Below, one piece after another: positions 24,712-32,483 of a DNA stretch of 32,483 nucleotides. A program made the position numbers and the translations under genes. The DNA comes from JAHHLP01 sp041609895. Its GTDB lineage: Bacteria; Bacteroidota; Rhodothermia; Rhodothermales; JABDKH01. How positions within the stretch are numbered: position 1 is the stretch's first letter; the number at the start of each line of letters is the position of its first letter. Location: the NCBI GenBank assembly GCA_041609895.1, contig JBFIPX010000017.1:1-32483 (forward strand), given 5' to 3'. A model generated the notes under the pieces. It ran no database searches. It saw only the letters and a list, made by a program, of their open reading frames with translations, and was not told the DNA's origin.

Positions 24712-25950
24712 ATGAAGCGGCTTCATCACTTACGATCGTACCTGGTCGGCCGATCACGTCCCGCGTGCAGAACGTGGATGTGGCAGGCTCTCGCTGCGGT
24801 CTTAATCGTGACTCCCCGGTCATACGGCCAGGAGACAAGTATTCGAACGCAGATCGAGAAGGCAAGCGACACATCGATTCAGGTAGCGGCCGGAAGCGAC
24901 CACGGCATCTCCGTCCGCGACACAGTCGACGCATTTAGTGAGACGTCATACGTTGGTAGCCTGCGGGTGATAGGCCTCTCCGACAAGACGGCCGAGCTGG
25001 CCTTTCTGGAAGACCAACTTCTCGGGTCGCGCCCGCAGCTGGCGCTTCGACGAGGTGACTCGGTCTACTTGCGATTCGAGCCTCGGTCTGAAACGCATGG
25101 ACAGCTTCGCCGTCCGCCGCCAACGTTGTTGCTCGTTAACGCTGAGGTACAGTTCGCGAGCGTCTACGACTCAAACATCGACCAGGACGACGAGCCCGTG
25201 TCGTCCTACGGGCTGGTGCCGGCGGCCAAGCTCATGGTCCGCAGCTCTCGCAAAGATCCGGTTCTATCCGGGACGTACGTGCTCGCAAGGCACGACTACT
25301 CCAACTCCGAACGATGGACTCGGACGAGCCACTTGGGAGAGCTGGTATTCGAACCCGTGTCTTCCGGCACGATCCGACCGCAGACGTCTGGTCAGCTTTC
25401 CATCCGCGGTTCCTCCGAGGACCGCGACGTTTCAAATGAGTATCGCATAGACCAGGAGGTCCAGTTTCGCTTCTCCCGAAACCAGCGCGTGATTCTCTAC
25501 GGCGCGATGGTGTGGAAGAGGATCCCTGAGTCACCGATCGACGACGCCTTCAAGCCACGCACCGGCATCGTGCTGCAACAGCGCGGCGAAGACGGGCGGA
25601 GATGGGAGCTTGACATCCGTCGTGAGTGGAACGAAGAGCAGGAGACTCGGGGCGAGTACGATCGCTGGAAAATCGAGACCTCATACCGCTTTCCGGTGTC
25701 ACGGTCGATACAGGCGAAGGCTCAGGTTGAGTATCGCATCAAGTCGTACCGAGACCGATTTGTCGAGATCGAGGAAGAGGATTACTTGCGCAGGGACAAC
25801 CGCCTGACGATCGGAGCGTCTGCGAGTAGCGAGATCTTACGCAACGTGTCACTTCAGCTAGGGTACCGCTTCGAGACACGGAACTCTAACGATCCCGACA
25901 AGCTGTTCAGCGCGCATCTGATGATGCTGATGCTGGGTTATCGGTTGTGA
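24712..25950 (+). CDS. Putative outer-membrane beta-barrel protein
   Basis: The 412-residue protein begins with a basic stretch and a hydrophobic signal (ALAAVLIVTPRSYGQ), so it is exported. Residues 45-120 resemble the FlgT-like C-terminal beta-domain (GSDHGISVRDTVDAF, VGSLRVIGLSDKTAEL). From about 130 to the end there are alternating amphipathic strands (VQFASVYDSNID, LSGTYVLARHDYS, KAQVEYRIKSYRDRF) ending in MLMLGYRL, consistent with an outer-membrane barrel of 12 or more strands. I chose the ATG at 24712 over a TTG at 24664 because the signal peptide then starts with MKR. It follows the double kinase by 90 bases, and may form the outer-membrane part of the export path, which is inference. 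Confidence 0.68.
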   Translation: MKRLHHLRSYLVGRSRPACRTWMWQALAAVLIVTPRSYGQETSIRTQIEKASDTSIQVAAGSDHGISVRDTVDAFSETSYVGSLRVIGLSDKTAELAFLEDQLLGSRPQLALRRGDSVYLRFEPRSETHGQLRRPPPTLLLVNAEVQFASVYDSNIDQDDEPVSSYGLVPAAKLMVRSSRKDPVLSGTYVLARHDYSNSERWTRTSHLGELVFEPVSSGTIRPQTSGQLSIRGSSEDRDVSNEYRIDQEVQFRFSRNQRVILYGAMVWKRIPESPIDDAFKPRTGIVLQQRGEDGRRWELDIRREWNEEQETRGEYDRWKIETSYRFPVSRSIQAKAQVEYRIKSYRDRFVEIEEEDYLRRDNRLTIGASASSEILRNVSLQLGYRFETRNSNDPDKLFSAHLMMLMLGYRL

Positions 25951-25956
25951 TTCGGT

Positions 25957-25970
25957 CTTGCCCGGGCAAG
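25957..25970. repeat. Perfect 14-base palindrome
   Basis: CTTGCCCGGGCAAG is fully self-complementary and lies six bases after the stop of the outer-membrane protein gene. No T-run follows, so it is not a standard terminator; it may strengthen mRNA 3'-end structure together with the REP-like sequence beside it. Confidence 0.45.
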
Positions 25971-25990
25971 CGGGCGGCCTGATGACGTCG

Positions 25991-26021
25991 ATTCGTCATG
26001 CCCGCGAAAGCGAGCATCCAA
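25991..26021. repeat. REP-like palindromic element
   Basis: The sequence around TCATGCCCGCGAAAGCGAGC and the following ATCCA closely resembles a common bacterial intergenic repeat core (GTCATGCCCGCGAAAGCGGGCATCCA type), with an imperfect hairpin CCCGCGAAAGCG. Only one copy is seen in this window, in the gap between two convergent genes. Confidence 0.45.
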
Positions 26022-26040
26022 CCGCACGGGTTAGGTCACC

Positions 26041-26077
26041 AAAGAAGAAAGCCCGGAAGCTTACAGGCCTCCGGGCT
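26041..26077 (-). terminator. Rho-independent terminator after the subtilase gene
   Basis: On the minus strand AGCCCGGA (26070-26077) pairs with TCCGGGCT (26050-26057) around a 12-base loop and is followed by TTCTTCTTT. It lies about 50 bases after the S8 protease stop, in the expected position. Confidence 0.75.
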
Positions 26078-26126
26078 CTCAGCGAGTTACGGCTCGCTCG
26101 TTTGTTCTTGTCCAGGCCTTCTCTGG

Positions 26127-28688
26127 TTAGTTTGTCCACTCGATGTGCAGGAGCGGTGCGCCGCTGGAGTCGCCGTTGTAGGACTCGGCGGTGCGTTCGC
26201 CCGATCCGCTGACGAAGAGAGCCATCGCGTTGCCGGAGGCCCAGTCGCCGCGGCCGACGATCTCCTGGATGATCCCCGAGAGGTCCGGCGTCCGCTGGTC
26301 CGCACCGGCCTGTCCGACCTGGTTCCACGCCGCCGGCTGCCAGCTCGCACTCGCGCTCGTGGTCGCCCGGCTGGAGAGGTTGTAGTCGGAGCTGCTGAAC
26401 GAGGCCGCGTTGCCGGCGTCCTGTCCGCGGAAGGTCAGGTTCGCCTGGCCGCTATTGGTCTCGTCGACCTTGAACTGGATGTAGGCGCTCGTGATCGTGG
26501 CGCCCTGCGGGACGTCGATGTTCGTGAAGCGCATGCCGACCAGCTGGTGCTTGCTGCCGTCGTCGACCAGCTCGAGGTCCGAGCTGGTCATGTACATCTC
26601 ACCGCCGTCGGAGAGATTTTCCTCGGCGTCGTCGTTGCCGGAGGCGATGCGCCGCTCGAAGGTCTGCGACGACGGTGCGGGTGCCGGAGCATTCGAGGTG
26701 CCACTGCCGGCCCACTCGATCGACCGCCGAAGCAGCGTCGCGCCGTCGGCCGTCAGGCTGTTGACGTCAAAGTCGTTGCCGCCGAAGGGCAGCTGCACGC
26801 GGCGGCCCGCCGCGGCGCCCTTGTTATAGCTCGATGCGCCCGCCTCAAGAACCGCCAGGCTCGCGCCACCCGACCAGGAGCCGAGGGTCTCGATGCCCGA
26901 TGCGATTGTGCCGGCCATGCCGTGCGACGGCTGACCCGAGGCAAAAAGTGTCACCTGACCCGAGAAGAGCTCGGTGATGTAATGGTTCGTGTTCGAAAGC
27001 GTGAGCACCGACTCGGTCGACGAGTAGCGGCTCGAGGAAAGACCCAGCTCGTCGGTGAGCTGCTGCTCCTCGTTCAGAACGCCGATCCCCGCGTAGGTCA
27101 GCTTCGTGCCGACATCGCCCGAGTTACTCTCTTCGGAGACGTAGGCTACGTCGCTCTGCGCGATCGCGCTGTTGTAGACAGAAGCCGCATCGGTGTCGCC
27201 GACGATGATCACGCTGTGGCCCCACGACTCAAAGAGTGCCTTCTTGGCGAGGTCCTGCGCCGACGGATTCGCGCCGTCGCCCGCAACGAGCATGATCGTC
27301 AAAGACTGACTGTTGTCGCCCACCCAGACCGACTGCGCCGTCGTCGAGGCCTCGACGCCGAGGACGAAGCTCTTCGAGCTGCCCAGGAGCGCGCCAGCCA
27401 CCTGGCTTGGGGTCGCCGAGGGGTTCTGCGCAAGGTAGAGCGCCGCTGCGCCGGAGACGTGCGCCGCCGACATCGAGGTGCCGTCCATGCGCTCTACGCC
27501 GCCGCCGTTCGAGCTAGCGCTCAGCGAGAGAATGTCTTCGCCCGGGGCGAGGATGTCTACGTACGGGCCGTGGTTCGAGAAGCCGGAGAACTCGCCCAGG
27601 AGGCCGTAGGAGCCCACCGTGATCGCGCCCGGCACGTGCGCCGGGGTCACCTTCTCGGTCAGGATGCCCTGGTTGCCGGCCGAGATCACGTAAACGACGC
27701 CGGCTGCGATCGAAGCCTCGATCGCCTCGTCGAGCGCCGTGTAGCTGGAGGTGCCGATGTCCTCGCCGAGGCTCATGTTGACCACCATCGGCGTGGACGG
27801 GTTGGCCAGCTTCTGGGCCGTGATGTGCTCGACGGCCGCAATGGCCACCGAGACGTCAGCCTTGCCGTTGTCGCCAAGAACCTTGTAGTTGTGGATGCGC
27901 GCGCCCGGGGCTACGCCGACGAGTCCGTCCGCGTCGTCGATCGCCGCTGCGATGCCGGCTACGTGCGTGCCGTGGCCGTCGTAGTCGGAAGCGTCGGCGG
28001 CCGGCGGCGCATCATCGGTCGCTACCTGCGCCCTGAAATCGATCGACTCGACGACGTTCAGGTCCGGATGGCTCACGCCGGTGTCGAGGACGTAGAGGTC
28101 GACGCCGACCGATCCGGTGCCGTCGCCACTGGCGGCCCAGCTGGTCTGCCCGCCGATAGCGGCCACGCTCCAGGGGATGCGCTGCGCCGTAGAGGTCGAG
28201 GCTAGCTCAGAGGCCGGCAGTGCAACCTCAAAGTCAGGCTCGTACCACGCGATGAGCGGATCCGCGTTGAGCTCGGCAAGGAAGGTCGTGTACTCGTCGA
28301 GACCGAGTTCGTCCTCGACGTAAATGGCGTAGCCGTCGAAGCCGTACTGGTACTCGTAGCGTTCGATGACTTTGTAGCGCTCGAGAACCTTGTAGCGCTC
28401 AAGGACCTTGTAGCGCTCGAGGACCTTCTGGGCCTCCATTTCGCCGGAGTCGAAGCCGACGATCAGGCTGAGCGCCGACGATTCGCCGTCCTTATGGCGC
28501 GAGAGAAACTTGATGCCTTCGGCCATCTTGTGGCCGTGGCGCATCTTGCCGTTGGAACCAAAGAGGTTCTCCTCGGCCGTCAGTCCTTCGGACGCCCCGT
28601 CAAACGAGGTGAAATCATCCGAACAACCGGAGAATAAGAGGAAAGAGAAAGCGAGCAAGGAAAGCGTGAGGGATCGAAGAGCTTTCAT
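26127..28688 (-). CDS. S8 subtilisin-like protease lipoprotein with Rossmann-like and jelly-roll C-terminal domains
   Basis: The 853-residue protein has a lipoprotein signal (lipobox LFSGC, Cys22), an I9-like propeptide at about 70-158 that contains four KVLERY-type hexapeptides at 88-111, and a subtilase domain at 170-440 with D202 (VLDTG), H239 (DGHGTHVAG), N339 (SAGN) and S405 (GTSMS). Residues 450-675 (LTIMLVAGDGA, GHSVIIVGD, GVLNEEQQL, RRVQLPFG, LLRRSIEWAG) look like the Rossmann-like domain often fused to adhesins and hydrolases of marine bacteria. The last 165 residues form a jelly-roll-type module (ATITSAYIQFKVDE, QRTPDLSGIIQEIV, LHIEW). It has no type IX sorting tail and is probably surface- or periplasm-anchored by lipid. 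The ATG is at 28686-28688. Confidence 0.93.
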   Translation of the reverse strand: MKALRSLTLSLLAFSFLLFSGCSDDFTSFDGASEGLTAEENLFGSNGKMRHGHKMAEGIKFLSRHKDGESSALSLIVGFDSGEMEAQKVLERYKVLERYKVLERYKVIERYEYQYGFDGYAIYVEDELGLDEYTTFLAELNADPLIAWYEPDFEVALPASELASTSTAQRIPWSVAAIGGQTSWAASGDGTGSVGVDLYVLDTGVSHPDLNVVESIDFRAQVATDDAPPAADASDYDGHGTHVAGIAAAIDDADGLVGVAPGARIHNYKVLGDNGKADVSVAIAAVEHITAQKLANPSTPMVVNMSLGEDIGTSSYTALDEAIEASIAAGVVYVISAGNQGILTEKVTPAHVPGAITVGSYGLLGEFSGFSNHGPYVDILAPGEDILSLSASSNGGGVERMDGTSMSAAHVSGAAALYLAQNPSATPSQVAGALLGSSKSFVLGVEASTTAQSVWVGDNSQSLTIMLVAGDGANPSAQDLAKKALFESWGHSVIIVGDTDAASVYNSAIAQSDVAYVSEESNSGDVGTKLTYAGIGVLNEEQQLTDELGLSSSRYSSTESVLTLSNTNHYITELFSGQVTLFASGQPSHGMAGTIASGIETLGSWSGGASLAVLEAGASSYNKGAAAGRRVQLPFGGNDFDVNSLTADGATLLRRSIEWAGSGTSNAPAPAPSSQTFERRIASGNDDAEENLSDGGEMYMTSSDLELVDDGSKHQLVGMRFTNIDVPQGATITSAYIQFKVDETNSGQANLTFRGQDAGNAASFSSSDYNLSSRATTSASASWQPAAWNQVGQAGADQRTPDLSGIIQEIVGRGDWASGNAMALFVSGSGERTAESYNGDSSGAPLLHIEWTN
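28356..28427 (-). repeat. Four tandem 18-base repeats inside the subtilase propeptide
   Basis: Four in-frame 18-base units (28356-28373, 28374-28391, 28392-28409, 28410-28427) share the core GTAGCG...ACCTT on the plus strand and encode K-V-L-E-R-Y three times and K-V-I-E-R-Y once. Copies differ by a few silent or conservative changes, so the array is not brand new. Unit gain or loss would keep the frame. Confidence 0.92.
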
Positions 28689-29097
28689 AGTAACGGACCA
28701 GAGTAAGTGATTTCTCTGGCCCTGCCCGCGCAGATAGGACCGTATTTGATGTGCAACGCCGAATTGGGGCGTGTACGCGGGCCCGCCACGAAAGGCCGAC
28801 CGGGCACATTTTTGTACGCACGGATATATGGACGGATGGCGAAAACGCTTTTAGGAGTTTTGCCGTTTAATTCGTCTTGACTCCGTAGTGCCCGGGGTGA
28901 CTGCGACCGTGAAATTATCCACAACCGGTTGATTCGCGGCCGCTCCGTGCCGTTCTTGAAAGGCCGCTCCCCCCAGTGCCAGAAGCCGCAGCAGGAACGG
29001 GTGCCAGCGCCACCTGCAGCAATCCGACGCCCGCGAAACGACCCGCTCCTGGCGGTGTAGAAATACTGACGCGAAGACCCCCTGTGCGCCTGCCCGC
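28689..29097. promoter_or_regulatory. Divergent intergenic region between subtilase and dnaE
   Basis: No gene is recognised in these 409 bases. They must hold promoters for both the protease (-) and dnaE (+), but I see no convincing element. Two items stand out: an inverted repeat CCAGAG/CTCTGG (28698-28703 and 28714-28719) just ahead of the protease start, and a perfect DnaA-box sequence at 28915-28923. Confidence 0.45.
28915..28923 (+). promoter_or_regulatory. DnaA-box-like sequence
   Basis: TTATCCACA is identical to the consensus DnaA box and lies about 175 bases before the dnaE start. It is a single copy, so an origin is not implied. It might allow DnaA to regulate dnaE, or be chance. 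Confidence 0.3.
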
Positions 29098-32000
29098 ATG
29101 ACCGAATTCTGCCACCTCCACTGCCACACGCACTACTCCCTGCTCGACGGGGCTGCGCGGATCAAGACCCTGCTGGAGAAGGCAAAAGAGCACGGCTCAC
29201 CCGCCCTCGCAATCACCGACCACGGCAATCTGTTCGGCGTCCCCGAATTCTTCAACACCGCCGAGCGCGTCGGCATCAAGCCCATCATCGGATGCGAGTT
29301 CTATCTATCGGCCTCGCCGATGGCGGATCGTGAGGACCGCAAACGCTACCATCAGGTGCTGCTGGCCAAGGACGAAGAGGGCTATCGCAACCTGATGGCG
29401 CTGTCGTCTTCGTCGTACACGGAAGGCTACTACTATAAGCCGCGCATCGACCATGCGACGCTCAAGCGGCGCAGCGCGGGCCTCGTCGCTACGACGTGCT
29501 GCCTGCAGGGCGAGGTGCCGCAAACCATCCTCCGCAAAGGCGAGAAGGTCGCTCGCAAGGTGTTCGAGTGGTACCTCGACGTCTTCGGCGACGACTTCTA
29601 CATCGAGATCCAGGACCACGGCATCAAGGACCAGAAGAAGGTCAATGCCGTGCTCCTCAAGTGGGCCAAGGAATACGACGTCAAGATCATCGCGACCAAC
29701 GACGTCCACTACGTCGAGCAGGAAGACGCTGCGGCGCAGGACGTCCTCTTGTGCCTGCAGACCGGCCGCGATCTATACGATCCGAAGCGCATGCGCTTCG
29801 AGAACGACCAGTTTTATCTGAAGAGCCCCGACGAAATGTTCAGGGCGTTGGGCGAGTTGGACAATCCACTGCGAACCGCCGCCCTCGCCAACACCGTCGA
29901 GATCGCGGACAAGTGCACGTTCAAGATCGCGCAGGGCGATCTCCTGCTGCCTCACTTCCCGCTGCCAGAGGAATTCGAGGGCGACATGAACGGTTACCTG
30001 CGCCACCTATCCTACGGGCGGGCGAAGCAGCGCTACCCGGAGATCACCGAGGAGATCCGCGAGCGGCTCGACCACGAGCTCGGTATCATCGGTGAGATGG
30101 GGTACGCGGGCTACTTTCTCGTCGTGCAGGACTTCACGAGTGCGGCGCGAACGCTAGGCGTGAGCGTGGGCCCTGGAAGAGGGTCCGGCGCGGGCAGTCT
30201 GGTTGCGTACGTGCTCGGCATCACCAACATCGACCCGCTCCAGTACGATCTCATCTTCGAGCGCTTCCTGAATCCGGAGCGCGTCTCGATGCCCGACTTT
30301 GACATCGACTTCGACGACCGCGGGCGGTCGAAGGTGATCGACTACGTCGTCCAGAAGTACGGCCGCCAGAACGTCTGCCAGATCATCACCTTCGGTACCA
30401 TGGGCGCACGCTCGGTCATCCGCGACGTGTCGCGCGTGCTCGGCATCCCCCTGCCCGAGGCGGACCGCATCGCGAAGCTCATCCCCGAGGGTCCGCGTTC
30501 GTCGATCGAGACCGCGATGAAAGAGGTGCCGGACTTCCGCAAGCTCGCGCGCGACCAGAACGAACAGATCCGCAAGCTCATCCACTACGCAAAGGTCCTC
30601 GAGGGCTCCGCGCGCCACACCGGCGTCCACGCCGCCGGTGTCATCATCGCCCCCGGCGACGTAAGCGAGTACGTGCCTGTCGCCGTCGCCAAGGGCAAGT
30701 CCAACGGCGAGGAGGTGATGACGACCCAGTACGACGGCAAGTGGGTAGAGAGCTTCGGGCTGCTGAAGATGGACTTCCTCGGGCTCAAGACGCTGACTGT
30801 CCTCAACGACGCACTTGACCTCATCGAGGAGATCCACGGCGTGCGCATCGATCTCGACGCGATCCCGATGAGTGACGCGAAGACGATGGCGCTCTTCCAG
30901 CACGCCGACACCGTCTCCATCTTCCAGTTCGAGTCCGACGGCATGCGCGAGTGGCTGCGCAAGCTCAAGCCAACGTCCATCGACGACCTCATCGCGATGA
31001 ATGCCCTCTACCGGCCAGGACCGATGGACCTGATCCCCAACTACATCGCCCGGAAGCACGGAAGGGAGGACGTGTCCTATCCTCATCCGATACTTGAACC
31101 CATTCTCCGACCTACGTACGGCATACCCGTTTACCAAGAGCAAGTGATGCAGATGGCGCAGGCAATGGCGGGCTATACACCCGGCGCCGCGGACATCCTG
31201 AGGCGGGCGATGGGTAAGAAGAAGCAATCGGAGATGGACAAGCAGCGCGCCATCTTCGTGGAAGGTGCAAAGGCGCGAGACGTCAACGAGAAGACCGCCA
31301 ACGAGGTCTTCGACATGATGGCCAAGTTCGCCGGCTACGGCTTTAACAAGTCGCACTCGGCTGCCTACTCCGTGGTCGCCTACCAGACGGCCTACCTGAA
31401 GGCCCACTACCCCGCCGAGTTCATGGCGGCGGCGATGACCAACGACATGGGCGACAACAAGAAGCTGGCGAACGTCCTCGAGGAGGCGCGCAAGCTCGGG
31501 TTGGCGTTGCGCCCGCCGTCGGTCAACAAGAGCCAGGCGCGCTTCACGGTTGAAGACGAAGCAATCCGGTTCGGGCTCGGCGCGGTCAAGAACGTAGGAC
31601 TCGGGGCGATCGAGGCGATTGTCACCGCGCGCGAGGAGCACGGCCCATTCGCGACGATCTGGGAGCTGGCGAAGAACATCGACCTGAAATGCGTCAATAA
31701 GAAGGCGCTCGAGTGCCTCGCGTGCGTCGGCGCGCTTGACGACCTCGAAGGGCACCGCGCGCAACTGGTGGAGGCGGTCGAATCCGCCGTGCAGTACGGT
31801 GCGCGGATCCAGGCCGAGAAGGCCGCCGGTCAGAATTCTTTGTTTGGCGCCAACTCCGAGAGCGGCCAGTCGATGGAGCCCAGCCTGCCGGTCGTCGATC
31901 CGTGGCCGCGGTCTAGGTTGCTGAAGGAAGAGCGCGAGCTGATCGGGGTGTATGTGAGCGGCCATCCGCTCGAGGAGTACATGGCGGAGGCGCGCGCCTT

Positions 32001-32483
32001 CGCGACCGCCGAGCTCGGCAACCCCGACGCCCTCGGCCTCGACGAAACCGCCGACCGCTACGCCGGCTACGGCGACGACGGCCGGCCCGTGCACAGCTTC
32101 TGCGGCATCATCACCGACGTCCAGCGGCGGACGACAAAGACCGGCAAGCCCATCGCCTTCGCCACCATTGAAGATTTCACCGGGCAGGGCGAGCTCGTCT
32201 GCTTCTCGACGGTGCTGGACCGCGTGCAGAATTATCTCGTAGTCGACGAAGTCGTGGTCGCCAAGGGCCGTCCCGAATTGCGCGGTGGCGGCCTGAAGCT
32301 CATCGTCCAGGACGTCCTGCCCATGTGGAAGGTTCGCGAGCAGCTCGTCAAGTCGATCGTCCTCCGCGTCGACGTCGAGACCCTCGCCGTCGACGCTATC
32401 AACCAGCTCAAGGAGCTATGCGACGCCAACCGCGGCTCGTGCAAGCTCTACTTCGACATCGAGGCCGGCGACCTCACCGAGCC
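29098..32483 (+). CDS. dnaE: DNA polymerase III alpha subunit (3' end beyond window)
   Basis: The reading frame is open from the ATG at 29098 to the window edge, about 1128 codons, close to a full DnaE (about 1160 in E. coli). The PHP domain begins with HLHCHTHYSLLDG (residues 6-18). The polymerase active site shows GPGRGSGAGSLVAY, the catalytic pair in PDFDIDF (D402, D404) and the third aspartate D559 in LLKMDFLGLKTLT. YRPGPMD, YQEQVMQ and GYGFNKSHSAAYS follow. QNSLF (912-916) fits the beta-clamp-binding motif, and an OB-fold begins near 1000 (CGIITDVQRRTTKTGKPIAF). The protein is the replicative polymerase. No Shine-Dalgarno is visible. The codons are strongly biased to G or C in third position. 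Confidence 0.97.
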   Translation, partial: MTEFCHLHCHTHYSLLDGAARIKTLLEKAKEHGSPALAITDHGNLFGVPEFFNTAERVGIKPIIGCEFYLSASPMADREDRKRYHQVLLAKDEEGYRNLMALSSSSYTEGYYYKPRIDHATLKRRSAGLVATTCCLQGEVPQTILRKGEKVARKVFEWYLDVFGDDFYIEIQDHGIKDQKKVNAVLLKWAKEYDVKIIATNDVHYVEQEDAAAQDVLLCLQTGRDLYDPKRMRFENDQFYLKSPDEMFRALGELDNPLRTAALANTVEIADKCTFKIAQGDLLLPHFPLPEEFEGDMNGYLRHLSYGRAKQRYPEITEEIRERLDHELGIIGEMGYAGYFLVVQDFTSAARTLGVSVGPGRGSGAGSLVAYVLGITNIDPLQYDLIFERFLNPERVSMPDFDIDFDDRGRSKVIDYVVQKYGRQNVCQIITFGTMGARSVIRDVSRVLGIPLPEADRIAKLIPEGPRSSIETAMKEVPDFRKLARDQNEQIRKLIHYAKVLEGSARHTGVHAAGVIIAPGDVSEYVPVAVAKGKSNGEEVMTTQYDGKWVESFGLLKMDFLGLKTLTVLNDALDLIEEIHGVRIDLDAIPMSDAKTMALFQHADTVSIFQFESDGMREWLRKLKPTSIDDLIAMNALYRPGPMDLIPNYIARKHGREDVSYPHPILEPILRPTYGIPVYQEQVMQMAQAMAGYTPGAADILRRAMGKKKQSEMDKQRAIFVEGAKARDVNEKTANEVFDMMAKFAGYGFNKSHSAAYSVVAYQTAYLKAHYPAEFMAAAMTNDMGDNKKLANVLEEARKLGLALRPPSVNKSQARFTVEDEAIRFGLGAVKNVGLGAIEAIVTAREEHGPFATIWELAKNIDLKCVNKKALECLACVGALDDLEGHRAQLVEAVESAVQYGARIQAEKAAGQNSLFGANSESGQSMEPSLPVVDPWPRSRLLKEERELIGVYVSGHPLEEYMAEARAFATAELGNPDALGLDETADRYAGYGDDGRPVHSFCGIITDVQRRTTKTGKPIAFATIEDFTGQGELVCFSTVLDRVQNYLVVDEVVVAKGRPELRGGGLKLIVQDVLPMWKVREQLVKSIVLRVDVETLAVDAINQLKELCDANRGSCKLYFDIEAGDLTE

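Noticed and set aside
25998..28205. 735-codon plus-strand open frame, Arg/Val/Asp-rich
   Set aside because: It is fully antisense to the S8 protease, whose catalytic motifs and signal peptide are intact; the frame arises from strong GC third-position bias.
28356..28427. Short direct repeats considered as a CRISPR array
   Set aside because: Units are contiguous 18-mers without spacers and are in frame within a protease gene.
30154..32094. 646-codon minus-strand open frame, His/Arg/Val-rich
   Set aside because: It is antisense to dnaE and has the low-complexity composition of a shadow frame.

Overview
The window looks like chromosomal DNA from a member of the Rhodothermota/Bacteroidota lineage, perhaps a marine or halophilic Rhodothermales-type bacterium. 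The evidence is a type IX secretion 'plug' protein, a DUF3078 outer-membrane protein, a short Hc1/histone-H1-like protein, a split SpmA/SpmB pair, two candidate promoters of the TTG/TAnnTTTG type, weak or absent Shine-Dalgarno sequences at most starts, and a TIGR02999-type ECF sigma factor. No rRNA, tRNA, transposase, integrase or CRISPR array was seen. The taxonomic call is inference.

Layout. (a) 5-3401: a small membrane protein (+) converges on and overlaps spmB, followed by spmA and an M14-type zinc carboxypeptidase (all -). (b) 3478-4944: glycogen synthase glgA (+), divergent from the peptidase, with a candidate promoter in the 76-base gap. (c) 5006-14236, all on the minus strand and read right to left: ECF sigma factor, membrane Ser/Thr kinase with TPRs, DUF3078 outer-membrane protein, polytopic gluzincin metallopeptidase with a TPR-like tail, T9SS plug lipoprotein, ATP-grasp ligase. 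The first two look like a regulatory pair in which the kinase acts on the sigma factor. The rest is an envelope/secretion set. (d) 14366-15415 (-): a degenerate acetylglutamate-kinase-like protein and a 58-residue histone-H1-like gene with its own promoter, RBS and strong terminator. (e) 15729-25950 (+): a tightly packed run of COG4671-like glycosyltransferase, two GT4 glycosyltransferases, ABC exporter, sulfotransferase, double APH-fold kinase and outer-membrane beta-barrel-like protein. (f) 25951-26126: a gap with a REP-like sequence and a terminator. (g) 26127-28688 (-): a large S8 subtilase lipoprotein. (h) 29098-end (+): dnaE, cut by the window edge after about 1128 codons.

The best candidate for an undescribed system is block (e). 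Translational coupling (two ATGA overlaps and gaps of 4 to 11 bases) links all steps expected for making, sulfating, phosphorylating and exporting a small glycan or glycolipid, but I see no lipid-carrier initiating transferase or polymerase. The second candidate is the sigma/kinase pair, in which the usual acidic patch of sigma region 2.2 is replaced by threonines. Functions are read from motifs only; no database search was possible.
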